64,000 bases of DNA. Source: Helopsaltes ochotensis (Eukaryota; Chordata; Aves; Passeriformes; Locustellidae). Location of the stretch: contig VXBM01000015.1 of NCBI GenBank assembly GCA_013400155.1, positions 479,316 to 543,315 of the forward strand, written 5' to 3'. Made by a program: the position numbers and the translations under genes. The notes below the pieces were generated by a model. It was not told where the DNA came from and made no database searches. It saw nothing but the letters and a program-made list of their open reading frames with translations. Of the stretch, positions 13,501 to 28,500 are shown in pieces; the stretch's first letter is position 1; each line of letters begins with the position of its first letter.

Positions 13501-16500
13501 ATAAGCATCTTTCTCCTACTCCTCTTCCATAGTAGACAACTAAATCAGGTATTTATGGTTTTTTTATTCTCAAAAAAGAAGACTGCAATAGTTTTGAGTC
13601 TCCAACTCAATTAGCAGCATCACCAATACAAGACATTCTACCAAACTTTAATGCATGTCCAACTTAGCACAGTGTAACTGCAAACCAGAAATAAAAATGA
13701 CGCATTTCAAAGGCCTGTGCAAGTATTACAAAATCCTCGAACAATCCACAGTGTGATTTTTTTCTTAAGGGATTGAACTCAGCTGCCTGTATACTACCCC
13801 AAGGTACCAATTTCTTTAACGGGTAGCACTAGTACAGTAACACCTGATCCAACTAGGAAAATGGGCACAGATGTACAAAGTAGAAAGGCATTTGTCAGTA
13901 AGAATTTGCCCCCACTGCCCACCTGCCTGCAGATGAACATCACATGGATCCACCTGTGAACTATCATGCACAAGAACACACGCCGATGAAGTTTTCCATG
14001 TGTTTCCAAACAGCTCTGGAGTGCTTTCTGTTACTCCAACTGGAGATCTTTTATAAAATAGAAGTCAGTCAGAAAAGGTATAATGAATTTGCTGAATGGT
14101 CTCAGTTCTTACACCCTCTGATTTAAGCTCCTCTTACACTATTCCATATTCTCATTCACTCGCTCATAAAATTGTAATAGTAAGTTTCAGAACTCCTTTT
14201 TTTTTTTGCAGGTAGAGGCCCAGAAATGAAAGAGGAGTTGTCCTCTAGAGACTTAAGGAAGAAAAGACCAAAACTGTCACCCTGATTTTTTCAGCCTTCT
14301 GATGTTTTCATAGTTTCTGTACTCTTTCTCACACGAGTATTATAAATAGTAGTAATGCTTATACTAATACAAATATGTTTTTCATTCCTCTCTCAAGGAG
14401 GGGACAACTGATGGACTTGTGTTTTTACCAATGGGGTTGGAGAGGTGGCAACATCATCCTCCAATCCATGGTCAAGGTGAAAATACTATATATTGGAGTC
14501 AGATAATAAAGGTCACATTTTTTGCCTTGTGAACTGACAGAGCTTGTGTTTTTTTCATGTCCTATTGTGACACAAAACAGACCCAATTCTATTTTTATAA
14601 AAGAGCAGGGAGCATCACTATCCTGATAGTTTAAACTCCTTATTTGTCCTTTTGGTTCCTTAGTGATACCCGATCCATTTTTAATCTCTCCTCTAACTAT
14701 ACTTTCCTGTCTGTTGCTGACTTCTCAGGCCCTTTATTCCTTGCTGGAAAGAGAAGAGAAACCCAAGCCTCTAGAAACATAACTGCAAAAGCAATTGAAC
14801 AGATACCTATGAGGCCTAGGTAATAGAACTTAACAATAAAGACTTTGATCAAAAGACTTTGATCAAAGCACAGTAGGGTTGTACAGAGAGAATGATCAAA
14901 ACTGTGCATTTAAACATGAAGTGTTATACTTGAGGGAACTGATTGCATTAGGCACACAGTCAGAACTGGTAAAGCAGCTGGGAGCAAAGGTGCTGCAAAA
15001 GACACCACTGCCCATGGCAAGTCTCCCAGTTCTGGTGCGGATCAGGTTGTTTGTGTACGTACCAACATGCCTTGATACCATAGTCTGTGTCATGTCTCAG
15101 AACAATTTGTAAGCCCCCAGGTTTAAGGGCGTTTTTTTTTTTTTTACAAATGTCAACTATTGTACAGCTTCTCATTTCCATGAGAGCAATCCGAAGACTA
15201 TCATCAACAATACACTACAGAACTACCTGTCCAACACAGAAATATTTTAGTAGTTTTACATCAATAGTATCTCTTCACTGAGATGCTATGTATTTCCTAG
15301 TCTCATTATAAATAATAGTCTGTTAATACTTTGTAATCTGTAATGTAGAAACTGTTCAAAATTCCACTGGTATATTTGTGTATCTGTCTCTTATAATGGA
15401 AAGCTTTTCTATTTTTCAACTAGTTTTGAGTTAGAAAAATTCCAGCTGTTCAGAGAGCATAAAGTTTTTCTATTATTTCATTTTTTTATCCTGTTGTGTC
15501 CTAAATTTGTGTTCTTCTCTCAGCTCCATTAGGCTATTCCAATCCACTGGAAGCCAATTTGTTCTTTAGCAACTGTGAGAAATATGTTACAAAGAAGCTG
15601 GGCAAACAGCAGCTCTGACTATGATGCTTGGGCAGCTCTGGCCACCTCTCCCTGCATTACAACCAAAGGAAGCTCGGGGAGCAGCCAGTTCCTGTTGCTG
15701 GTCTGCAGGCACTGAACAATGGAGGCTCTGTCAGAGACAGTAGATTAGGACTCACAGGAAAAAATAGGAGCTGGGAAGAGAGAGAGTCTTGCAGAGACCT
15801 AGTTCCTTATATAGGCCACTCTGTATTTTGGACATGTATTTTTCTGGTAAAATAGCCTTTGTGCACCATGTATATTTCACCAGAATTTGACATTAAAATA
15901 TTTTGTGCAAAACCTGGCTTGATATCCTGTAGCTGAAGCTACAGATTTTCTGTTAGCAAACTAAACCCTACTATCTATCTCACTAATGAAACACTTCAAA
16001 ATAAATTATTCTGGATATCTATCCTTTCAGCTTCAGTACACACTCCATCTACCACTCTAACTACAGATATTCATATACTGGCAGATAGAAATCTTGCAGC
16101 TCTGCATACAAAAAATCATCCTCTGTGTTTCCATTGAAGGTTCCACAAAGGCCCACAGTGTTATCCTTCCACCGTTCATCCACTTGCAGGTAGAGCCTCA
16201 GTCCTTCTCTGTCATAGAGGATCTGTAATCCAATCTGGGTCTTTACTTGCAGAAATACAGAGGAGAGTTTCCGTATTTCAAACAACTCTGTGGAGTAAAA
16301 ACAGATTATCAAAAGGCAAAGGAAACTGTCTTGAAATCTAAATTTGGTTTTGTGTCATTTCACTGGTGTTGGTTTATACCATTTTATGTAAGTTTTTTTC
16401 CTATTACGGCCCTATTTTCCTCTAAACATTTCTCATGAAAGGTTATACTGATTCAAATTTTAAGAACAAAACAAGAAACTTGTGAGACTCACCACATTTT

Positions 16501-19500
16501 TTAAAATGCACTGAGAGTTCACAGAAATATCCACAAAGGTAAACGAAATGAAATCAATGTAAAGATATAAACATTGCAGACCATTTTTTGTAGACAAACT
16601 AATCCTAAAACCAGGAACATGATTGCTATGTTAGAACCATTTTTCTGACATTCCTAAAGAGCCAAGGCCTTGCAAACATCAAATATAATAATGATTTACA
16701 CATAAAACTCTCATTAAAGATAACACTAAATCCCACAGTTATATAGTCCTATGCAGAATGCCAGACACCTTCAGGACAAATTGACATAAAAACTCAAAGC
16801 AAAAAGAAACAAAATAAATTTTTTTGTCTGAAAATCTGTAGCTCATCTTTTAGGGGCAGTAGGGTTCTTTCTGCTTAAATGTAGGTGAGCTGCTTTCAAA
16901 AATGGGGGAAGAAATTATACAATTCAAGAATCAGAGGAAAGAATTTCCCTTCAGGCAAGAACTAAAAACACTTGGGATGGCATTTGGAGTTGCTAAAATA
17001 AAATCTTAATGTAAGAGACAACTAAGCTAATGCAGCTACTGCACAACTCCTATCATTAGTGTAAAAGTACATCAAAAGTTAATTTGTGAAGCATTTCATA
17101 AGAAATACCAATATGGACACTAAAATATGCCTTTTAACTTCAGTACGGTAGCAAAATTGACAGTATCACAACACACACAAATGTCACTGAAATATCACCC
17201 TCGTGTTTGATAAGAGTTATATGCTTATGTATTACTCCTTACCATCTGCATAAGGCAGGTTAATTTTGTACTGGTCATAGATCAAAACATCTCCTGAATG
17301 AGTCAGAGTCACTTGCCTCTTGGGGTCCTGCTTAAGAATAAGGCTGACAGATTGGATACATGATCCATCCTGGTTCTGCAAGTGAGAGCAAAGCAAACAA
17401 GGGAAGTTATACTTACTGGGGATTGAAAATTTAAGATATATGCTGCTTAGCAGAGTGCACTTATGAAACATCCAGCTTTACAGCTAAGTAAGAAAAACCA
17501 GTATTTTGAATGACTTCTCATGTGTGTTTAATAATAACACTAACTTGCCATGTAAATACAGCGCAGAAGTGGGATTTGGAAAGAGAAATTCAAAAAACTC
17601 TCACACAGCTTAGTACCAAGACACACAATCCATGAGACACACTGATAAAGACCCACTAAGGCTGAGTTGATGCTCACTAACAATGCTGCATTATCTACAG
17701 AGCAGTGCACCCAACTCCAGATTTGTACTTTAATGTGTTCTGATATACCCAGGTTCTTTTAAAGAATATTTTAAGATATAAAATTCTTTTAAAGGCAAGC
17801 ACTAATGAAAGACAGAAACATCTTGTGAATCATTATTTAAAACAGCACTTAAGTTCACCATTTCTGAGGGGAGTTGTAGAGTAGAGCATGTTCCTAAGCT
17901 CTGTGGATGAATATTGATATAAGAAAGGCAGCATCATGCCAGCACATAATATCACAACATCCAACTGACCCAGCTTGCTTATTGCTGCTACCATTATTTG
18001 CATTTCACTTCTCCAAGTCAAAATGTCACAGAGAAAAACACATGAGTAGGAATACTGCATTGCAGTCTGTTCAAAACAGTCTTAAATAAAAATCCTAGAC
18101 CAATCCTATTTACTTGTTGTACACCCACACTCTTCAGTGAAACTTAATTGTCAACAGTATAAAAAGCAGCTAATTAACTAAAATTCTACAACAAATACAC
18201 CTCTATTAAGTTACATGGAAACAAGTCAGAAGTGTTTAACAGAAGTCCATTACAATCAAAATTTTCAGGACAGGACTTCCACTTCCCAATGTAACTATGG
18301 GTACTTTGGCTTCCAATGTCAATATAGAAAGAATGCCTGATAAAGCACGTATACTAATTACAGTAGATTAACAGATTTTTCTTAACAGGATGAATTTGAT
18401 CACTATTTAATTTTTTTAAAAAGAGAAATGCCCTGTCAAAGAGAATCAGGCACAGAGGCGAATCAAGAGATGACTTGAACTTCCCTATGTCAGCATTGAC
18501 CTTGCTACATGCTAAAAGACATAAGAATCTCAGTCTACATTTTACTCTTTCATTGATCTAGAATGAAAAATTAGGTTTCTGACACTCCTGCTTCACTCAA
18601 AGCTCTTTACCATGGCTCGAGACACCAACTTATTTACACTGGCTTAGTGTGGCAGAATAAAGTTGAGACTGTACATTCCCTGCCATCTACAGACGAAAGA
18701 GAAGCACCCAACTCCAGTTTCTTCTGTTCTGCCTCCCTTCACTGCAAGAACTTGTAACTTATTAACAGCTATTCCAGAACAATGAAAAAAAATTGGTCTA
18801 CTTTTGTCACACTATTTATTCATTTTACTCTCACCCCGATTACGCATCTTCGACGTCTCAATGTCGCAACAAAACCATCTCTCTTTTCAGCACCATTTTG
18901 AGCACAAGTTCAAAGCAGCTTTATATACCAAAATTTACACGGACATGTCTGAAATCACTTGGTCAAAGAGCAGTCTAGGTCTCCCTGCAGAAAATTCCAC
19001 ATTGATTGGATGTGGAACTGTGCTGCAGCCAAAGAAAAACCACCAGAGGTGTTGGAGGCTGCATTATTCAGCCCCACTGCCTGACTAATAATGAACAGTA
19101 AAGTTAACAGTAAAGTTTTAAGCATCTTCAGTGCTGAAAGAAACACTGAAAAAGACATAGTCAGGATAACTTTTGGATAGTTGCATGAACATCAAAATTA
19201 TACAGTGAATAGCACCATTCATGGTGTAAAGAGATTGGAATGTTCAGCTCAAAGATTTACACTCTTATTCAACCCTCTCTGACTTTCACTGAGACTTGTC
19301 TAATATGGGGCAAATGTTGCCCTGCTTGTGGAAAACCATTCCTAGAGCTGCAAGGATCTTGTGGCTCTGACAGATGCTGAACTGGCAGCAGAGCAGATCA
19401 TCTGTCACCTTTTGAAATACCCTGGACACAAATACAGTGGTGTATAAAGATTAAGAACTACATGCAGAATTTCCCTCTCTCTAGATAATAATACAACAGT

Positions 19501-22500
19501 GATCTCCCACCAGCAGATGAAATGATAAAATGAAACTTGAAAATAGGAAATTATAAAAATAACTGGAGATATTTCATCAGCTCAACCAACTCTCCTGGAG
19601 TGACAGTGAAGACAGACATCTGCCTTGTGAAGCCACGCATTTGTAGCTTATCTTGCTGTCTTGCCTCTTCACTAAGAAATTAGGTTTCTGTGCATTTAAT
19701 TCAGCAACAATGGCTACAAATTGACAATATTGTTGGTCTTTTAAAAAGCTGAAAATAAAAGAATGGCAAGTGGCATGAAGAGCAGAGGAGAACGAAGAAA
19801 ACAACCCTCCATATTATATACATTACCACACAGTATAGACAAAAGCTTTATTATTCCTTCAGGCTTAAACAGAAGGAGAAATTCTGCCTGACAATGGTTC
19901 TCTGTTCCAATAGACTGTTTCTTTCACAGCACTGCCCCTGCCAGCTTTTGGCAGGTGTTGGCACAGAAATGGCCATTTCTCTCACTAGACACTTAAAAAA
20001 AAAATTCTATGTTTAGAAGACCTTCTCATCATACAAACTACAAAGCCAGTGAGGCTGTCACCTGAAACTCAGATAACGTTAAGCTGTGCTGATCACTTGA
20101 CTGATTCTCCTTCCAGAAGGTGCTTAAACAAAATTTCACATCGTTTTGAAATAACTTGTTGCCTGATGACTGTTTATGTCACCAACTCTAAGGCTCAGAA
20201 TGACTGGATTCTTTGTGATTCAGAAAGCTAAAATCTCCCCAAGTATTTTCTTTCCACATTTTCTAGTCTGCTTGAATGAGATAGAAGTGATAAGACTTTT
20301 TTAAAGAAGCACGTAAAATCTCAAACCATCAAGAAATATGAGATTCTACATTACAAATCTTTTAGCTTCCCATTTCAATTCATTAATTTTAATAAATGGG
20401 AAAAAAAGATAATGGAGGGTGCCTGGGGAACTGAAAAGCAGCTCTTCTGCCAAGTGGTACCAGCTGGTTGATAATTAGACACTTGAATAGCTGCACTGAA
20501 GCCCCACATTCTTGCATTATACTACAAAAAAGTGTTCTCGCTACCCTCTTACCACCTGTACACTGATAATGAAACTAGCAGCATGTAGCCCTGGGACATA
20601 TCCCATAATCTTCCCATTACCCTGATTGTTAACATCCAGAACGCTTTACTGAGACCTCTGTAAAATCTATACTTGTTAGGCACTGATCAGGTTACCTTTG
20701 TTAAAAGCTAGGTGAAGTATGAAGCTCAACATGCAGTAAAAGCAAAGAGAATCTGGGGTTTTTTCACGTACAAACCACTTGGACACAGAGACACTTTGCA
20801 TCAGGCAAAGTCGCTAAGTCAGGCTGAAGAAGAATGCAAGAGTTACTGCAAGGCACTTTGTAGTCTCACCAGTGTGGAACAAAGTCAACTGGTTTGCTTA
20901 TCACTTTCCCCAACAAAAGTTACCCACACCATCTAAACCAAAAAAGCACAATTCTGTCTGTTTTGTACACAGAGAGAAGCGTTCCTAACACAAGGGAATG
21001 AGACACATACATACTCAGCCTATCACCACAGCGGATACTTGCTCTGTTGATGGGCTTTTCAATAGGTCAGGCTGCAAGGCGCCTTGCTGTGAGCTTCTGC
21101 AAGAAGTCACTCCGGCCTCAATTCTCCTTGGACAAAAAAGTTGCTTAGATGGTTTCTCTAGGGATTTCCTTTGCTTTTCTTCCATGATATAGTACAGCTA
21201 TACTATACTGAAGCTTCTTGGACTCTGCAAAATTCTACGACTGTGACACTGACTGAACAGATGCATGCCGATGCTTGTGTTTTGTTTCACAGCTACTATT
21301 CTTTTAATTATTGAGATGATACCAACTTAATCAGCTCCTCAGGATTCCAAGGTTAGCACAGAATGAAGCCAGCCCAACTTGCTAAAATAAAATCAAGCTA
21401 ACTAAAATATGCACTTGAAGTGGGGAATTGTAACAACAACCAAATACATCTTGAAACAGCCTCAATCTTCCTATAAATTGGAAATACTAGCAGGATCACA
21501 AGAATAATGCACACAGAGGTTAAAGCCTAGAAGCTTTTTTCAACATGCATGTCCTTGCCAACATTTCATTTCACAGCCCTCACTGTAACACTTGTATCTC
21601 AAAGAGCTAAAGACTGTTAGTGTGTTACACAGCAGTTTTACTTGCTATCCAGGAATCCACTTTTTCAGTGGTGGTAACTTCTAGGCCTGGCCACATATCT
21701 CCCCTGGTATCCTGAAAGACTTCCCCCTAGGAAACTAGAAGAAAATTTGACGATCCATTTATTTGTGGATCATCAAATTTCAAAATATATTTGGTCTCTA
21801 TCCAGTTCAGCTATTTTTCTTATCTGCCAAATTCTACCACTGTGATGAGGGGACTCCCTGCACTCAGTCTCCTATCTCTTACCTGGATTGCAAATAAATA
21901 ATTTCTATTATAATAAACTTGTCACTGCAAATTTATTCTAACTGTCTACTTAAGTCTTTTCTGTGTCATCCAGAGAAGTAGATTAAAATACAGAAATAGA
22001 AAATGACTACTGAAATACGCCTTTAGAAAGTGTAGCATCACAACTTATATAACTTATGTCATTTCCCCAAGGAAATCCCAAGTGCATGAACAATAGAAAC
22101 TTCAGAGAAGAGTGACTGCAATCATTAATATAAAAGGACATATAGAATCATACATTCATTTAGAACACAAAAGAAATCTAATGTAGTTACCTCCACAGAA
22201 GTACAAAGCAATGGCGCTAAATCTGATTTTATATTAATTATACAATAATGTGGGCCTAACATATATAGATGGTCTAGAATTAAGGCAAAGTCATATTTAT
22301 GGCTATATACACTCCAAATGCCTGTATAGCTGCTTCTAAATAAAAACTATTACAGAAGGCCATTGGAGACAGAGCATAAATCTGGCCAAGATACAAACTC
22401 TTGCTTCAACTGTGAGTCCAGCATCTTGGTAATCATGACTTTAACATAAATGTGGGCCAACTCCTGCCCTTACAGGCATATATAGAACTCAGACAGTGAG

Positions 22501-25500
22501 ATAGCCTGCTCCAGAAAACAGCTAAGCTCAGTCACCTGCACTTCCCATACCATGTATTTTTAAGATCTGTTCTATCCTGACATAACTTCCTGAAAATTAT
22601 AAGCCCTATCAAGACTCTGAAGAAAAAAAATTTCTGTCGTCAAAAAACCTTACCAGTGTTCCATACCTCACACGTAGTTTTGTAATACATGCTCAGAAAT
22701 GCACACACAACATAAAAGAATGGGTCTTGGACATAAGGCAGACAAAAATATTTCATGATGCCCGTGCACAGCATCAGAAATTTTCAAATATAAAACAGGA
22801 CCATCCTTACAATCACCTTTAAGAGCACCCTTAGTATCAGCTATACACACGCCCAGGCTTGTAGCTTGCTTTTCGTTTTAAATGCCTTTTCCTCCCCATT
22901 CAATTAATAGACCCTTCAGGATATAAAGATTACAAGAAGGCTGCTAGTCCTACCTGTCCACAAGGAGCATTTTGCAGGGATATGGTGAACGCTCCAGACG
23001 TGCGGCTCTTTGCCAGGATATATTGGCAGGTGGCTTGGAAAGTGTACTTGCGCCCATCAAAGGTCATGAAGTGGGTGTCTCCTGAAACTGAGCATTCAGC
23101 TGAAAAACATAAATAATGCATGCCAATATGCAGTAAAGACAGTGTACTCTCCACAATTATTACTGCCGTAGAGTTCATACACTCCGATACATTCTCTAAG
23201 TTATAAAATTGTATTTGTATTACAATCAGGTATTAGGAACCTGTTTAGGAGCCAAAACTTTCCCTTGATTTTGGTATGGAGTTCCTACCTGATACCAGGC
23301 CAGGACACTTGAACAGCTCCTCCCCCAGAAGGAGGCAATGATATCTGTCATCCCTGTATTATGGACACTTAATTTGTGGCTCTTAAAACTGATAAGCCAG
23401 GCCATTTTAATATGTAATCAACTGAGTGTGTACATTGAAAGAAAAATGCAAACTACATAATGAAACATCATATTAACATCTAAAAGTAATATTTACTGAA
23501 GTAGGAACTGAGTTATCAAACAGCTAAGTATTCAAGACTTTCACATACCTGGACATGTAAAGTTTGTACAGATCCACTTTCCTCCAATGCAGGTGCTGAA
23601 ATCAAAACAGAGTTTTCAAACTTTTATTCTGTGAACTATACATAGCTGTCCTTCAGCTGTTCTTCCTGGATTCCTTCTCTATGGAATGAGCACCAAGTGT
23701 CTTGAGTCTTACAAAAGGGTACAACAACAGAGTTATCACTGTTTTTAGAATGGCTGGAAGCTTGTCATGAGAACATGATCATGTGAAATTTCATCCATGC
23801 ATCCAGTGTCACTATTGTTTCTTTTCCAGTGTCACTGTTGTTTCTTTTCAAGTCCTTAATAACCATTACAAAAGTTAAGGATTAATAACATTGAGAAGAA
23901 TAAACACAAGCAATTTAAATCTTATGACTTTGAAAGATAACAATGGGGGGGGAAGTTGCACATCTGCAATCTCATCCATTTTCTCCAGTTAAGGTGATCC
24001 AATAAAAAGCATTCTCTCTTACTACAATTTTTTATTTCAAATTCATAGAATTAACTTCAAAATTCCAAAACAGCAGCTTAATGTCACAATTACATTAAGC
24101 TCTCTATGTCCAAGTGAAACAATACAAACAGGAGACAAAGTCAGCACAGTTTTCCTGTTAAGATTTTGAATTCTAGATTCATTTTTAAGAGAGTTCAAAG
24201 TGAAAAACAGCACTAAATATTACAGTATTCTCTGCAATATTTGTCATTTTCTCATCTTCCACGTTAATATCTTAATAGTTTATCTTTTCCTTAATTGCAA
24301 AACATACACAGACCAACAATTTTTTATGGAGAAACAGTGAGTACTTACCAAGTTTATCCAATTTCTAATGGAAATAGGCCTTGAAGAAGCTGTTTCCTAT
24401 GATCCTTAAAGGATTTTGCTCCCAATGTATTAAGAAAAATTACTCACCAGTTATTACATTCTTCATAAACCACTGAACCCATTTCAAAGAAATTTCCACG
24501 GTAGTCACAAGGACAGTCCATAGGCTTGACACACAACCCGTTTTCATAAATTAATCCTGGAAGAAACAAAAATAATAAGAAAACATGAAATATCCATGAC
24601 AATAGCTGGCAGAGCACTAACAATTATATTCAAGAAGACCACCAATGCTCATTCATGTATGATAATAAATCTCTAGAATATTCATTAGTCATTTTCACCA
24701 AAAGAAGTGCATTTTTAATTTTATATATTAAAATGTATTAATATATTTTATATATCAAAAATATATTTCACAGATCAAGTCACTAAATTTCTTGATACAG
24801 CAAACATAGTGCAAAAAACAAATATTTAATTACTGGGTGAGAGGGAGTGTAAACCACATACACACAAAACAGCAAACCAAAACATACAGGCCATGCTGCT
24901 TTGAGTACCTTTGGCTTATTTTCTAACACATTTACACATTTTTTTTTTTATGGTCCTCATTTTACTGATTTTTTTTTTGGCCTTTTTTCCCTTATTACTA
25001 TAATATGTTATTATTCTATTCTGATCAGAGGACCAGAAGAAAAAAAGGCTTAACCAAACTGTAAAAGGCATAATTTATGACAAATATGATTAATCTTGTA
25101 AATAATCAGGGTATATTTAAGAGGCAGGACTTGAAGATCCCTGGCATAACTTTCTTTGTCCTCTTTAAGATAGAATTCCGTACTCAACAGAAGCCAATAA
25201 CTAGGAGAAAACTGGATATCAGTATCTATTTTGGTGATGAGGGCAAAGTTTTGCTACAGACCACGCTGCTAAATACCTCACTTGCCAGAATCATGCAACA
25301 GTCTACAAACCCCAGTATCAAAAACTGTTTCTAGCCATAGCAATGGGTTTTATTCATGTCATGGTTTTGAGCTTTACTAAGCACCCTAACGAAGAAAAAA
25401 CATAAAACAAAAAACCCAAAATAATCCTCCCCATACCAACAAAAACCGATCAACAACCACCACAATCAGGAGGATGCCTGCCCTGTAACAGCAGAGCAAA

Positions 25501-28500
25501 CCCCATTTTCCACTGAAATTGCATAGCTTTACAGCAAGAATGTGGATCTGAGATGAAACTCATTCCTACCTTTTATAGGGAGGAAAAGGCTCTTGTCAAT
25601 AAGGAAAACAAGGTCAGCTACCCACACAGTTTATAAAGAGCTCCTGCTTTTAATCTAGTCAGGTCACAGAAGGATGTGAACTTGGGGAGGAATCATGTGA
25701 ATATTGCATGGAATCAGGTATGTGTCTGAGAAGCCAAACTCACCATCTGGGCAGTAGCAGCCATCAATGCAGTGAAGCTCACTGCCAATGCACTGGGATT
25801 GTTGGTGACATGAAACAGGGCAGCAGTTGATGCATTCACTGTAGGTCAAGGGTTCAGCACAGGTAATGACTGAAATTTAGAAACAGGCAGAGAAATGAAA
25901 AGGCATAGAGCTACAGGGCTGAAATGGATTGTGCATGTTTCCTTCAGGTATGTATATTCTGGCACGTCAGCTGTTCTCTAGATGAACACTGCATAAAACT
26001 TGCTTTCCTGACACACAGAATTGATACATGTTTACATATTCATTCTCTACGTTAAAGGTGCACTAAGGAGGAATAATCTTAAAACACACTGTCTCACAGC
26101 AGAGCTATTTATATTCTCAGACCATCATCAGGAGAAGTCAGGACACTCATTAACAGAGAGTTCTTGGAACCACAATGGAAATCTTCTGTCATGGATGACA
26201 AAACAGTTTTGGTCCTGTGTTCCAGGCAGGGGAACAAATTAGATAACTTGTTTCAATCTTATATTATCTGACTCGTAAGATGAAGTCTTATGTAAGTGCA
26301 ATTTAAATTTATTTTTAACACTAGTGACACACATTTTATATATCACAAAGCCATGAAGACTTAAGCAATATCTGAAAGACTATCTCTGAAAATAAAAGTG
26401 GTTAATAACCTTAAAGAATCACATTGCAATAAGCTTCGTGCTTTAAAAAAATTCAGTATAAATTGCACATATTAAAGAGAAAATCCATTGCATTTATGTA
26501 GCATTGAAGCGAGTTTGACTCACTTAATAGCTTCATTAAGAATTACGTGAGCCCAAAATTGGAGAAAGGCAAAGTAGTAAAACTATGAAGGGCACCCTCT
26601 TCAAAAAACAAGGACCAAGCTGCATTTCCAAGTACAAGAGCACAGGCATTACCACACTGCTGGAAGTGCACACGCCATCCATGAAGTGGCTTTCCTGCCT
26701 GCGCACACGCTCTGGCATATTCAGTGAGTGCTCGACACCAAGTTGCATCATCAGCTGCTGACCTTACACAGACAAAAAAAATTACATATTATTTTGTACC
26801 TCCATTCAAACACACGCTCATAACCTCATGAATGCTCCTGCACTGCTGTTTGTATCTGTTTTAACAATGTTCTAAGGTACTGTGCTGTTGGACTAGGTTA
26901 AAAGTCTTAAAAGGATAAAAATCTTTCTGCCACCCTTGAAGTGAAGTCATCAATATAAGTATCAATACGTTTGAGACCTGACACCATTTTTTTTAATAAA
27001 TCCACAAAAGCCAGAAATACAGCAGTATAAGGGGCCTTCAATAAAGGTCTTGATTTTTACAGAAGGAGTAACATCCTGCAGAAAACTCACAAGAAGGCAG
27101 TGTAAAATTTCTACCAGTGATGCATCATGGTATTGGAAATTATCTCTTGAGCTGCTTTTTTTTTTTTTTTTAATTTAACTAGTCAAAACTGCTCAGACCA
27201 GGAGTATAGCAAGTTATGAAATGTTAACAAGTTCATGTGGTTATCAAATTCCTCTTTTCAATGGATTACCATACAAATTGCAGAAGCCAAACTGACCCAT
27301 CCACTACGACTTTTCTTTATAGGAAGAAGGCTTTAGAATGGCAGAAAGCACCTAAGGATGTTGCACGCTCAGAATCAAAACAGATGACCTATTCAAGGGA
27401 GAGAGACTAACACAACTGGAAAATATCTGGGCCTGACTTTGGTCATTCTTATACCAAAGAAAGCAGGAACAATGCCACAGCATTCCACAGCAGTAAAACT
27501 AGAACAAGTGAGAAAAGCAAGATAGCAAAACAATGTTAGATAAAAAAAACTTACATGCAGAGAAAGTCACAGATCAGTTCATTTAACATTTATAATTCAC
27601 TCTTATAATAAAAGGACTGTGGGTTTTTTAAGCAGCTTTGGAATTAGCCAAAAACATTCACTTACATGCAGAGATCATTTGTGCAGCTTGCCATAAAAGA
27701 AAGAGGACTCACATACTCATGACATTGTTTAAATGGGGGATGTAACAGGATATTACACAGAGCATATGCCTTCTGAAATGAAAAAGACTGCTGTTGTAAT
27801 GAGGTTTTCAAAAATAAACATAAGCAAAATAAAATAGAATGCTGTGAAAATCAGAATAGACATCTGCCGGTGTCTAGGAACCACTTTCCTCTCACCAAAT
27901 AGAAGCAGTGTTTAGCAACACATTGCTCTCCATATCAGAGTTTCCATAACATTGAATCTGTTACCCAAGGTCATACCCGTGGTAGTAAAACATGTCCCTT
28001 CCCCATAAAGGGCACGGATAATTTTGCAACTAAGCCAAGATGACCTGAAAAAAGCTTTCCTTTTAATTGCATTACACAGTAAAAGGCAAGAGAAATAAAC
28101 CGTAGCTGGCCTCAGCTTTAGTTTCAAAGCACTTTAATTTAAGGGTTATATCCTGAAAATACTAATTAAAGGAAAAAATTACTTCAAAGTCATGAAAAAA
28201 GCAACAATAACTCTTTTTAAACACTGGCAAATGAACTGTGCTCTGACTCTGGTTTTGCTTCCCTCCTTCTTTCCATCCCTCCTATGGATAAGTTCTTGAA
28301 GAATCCCATACAACTTGTCACTCTTTTTACAACTTGTCACTCATTCAGCTTCATAGTCAAACACTTCTATTGGCTGCCATGCAGACAGAATAATATTTGA
28401 AAAGATTAAGAATTAAATAGAAAAAAAGGTGGGGAGGGAGAGGGAGCAGTGGGGTGATGAGAGGACAAGGGAAGACTTGCTGCAGCAAGCATTTTAATCA

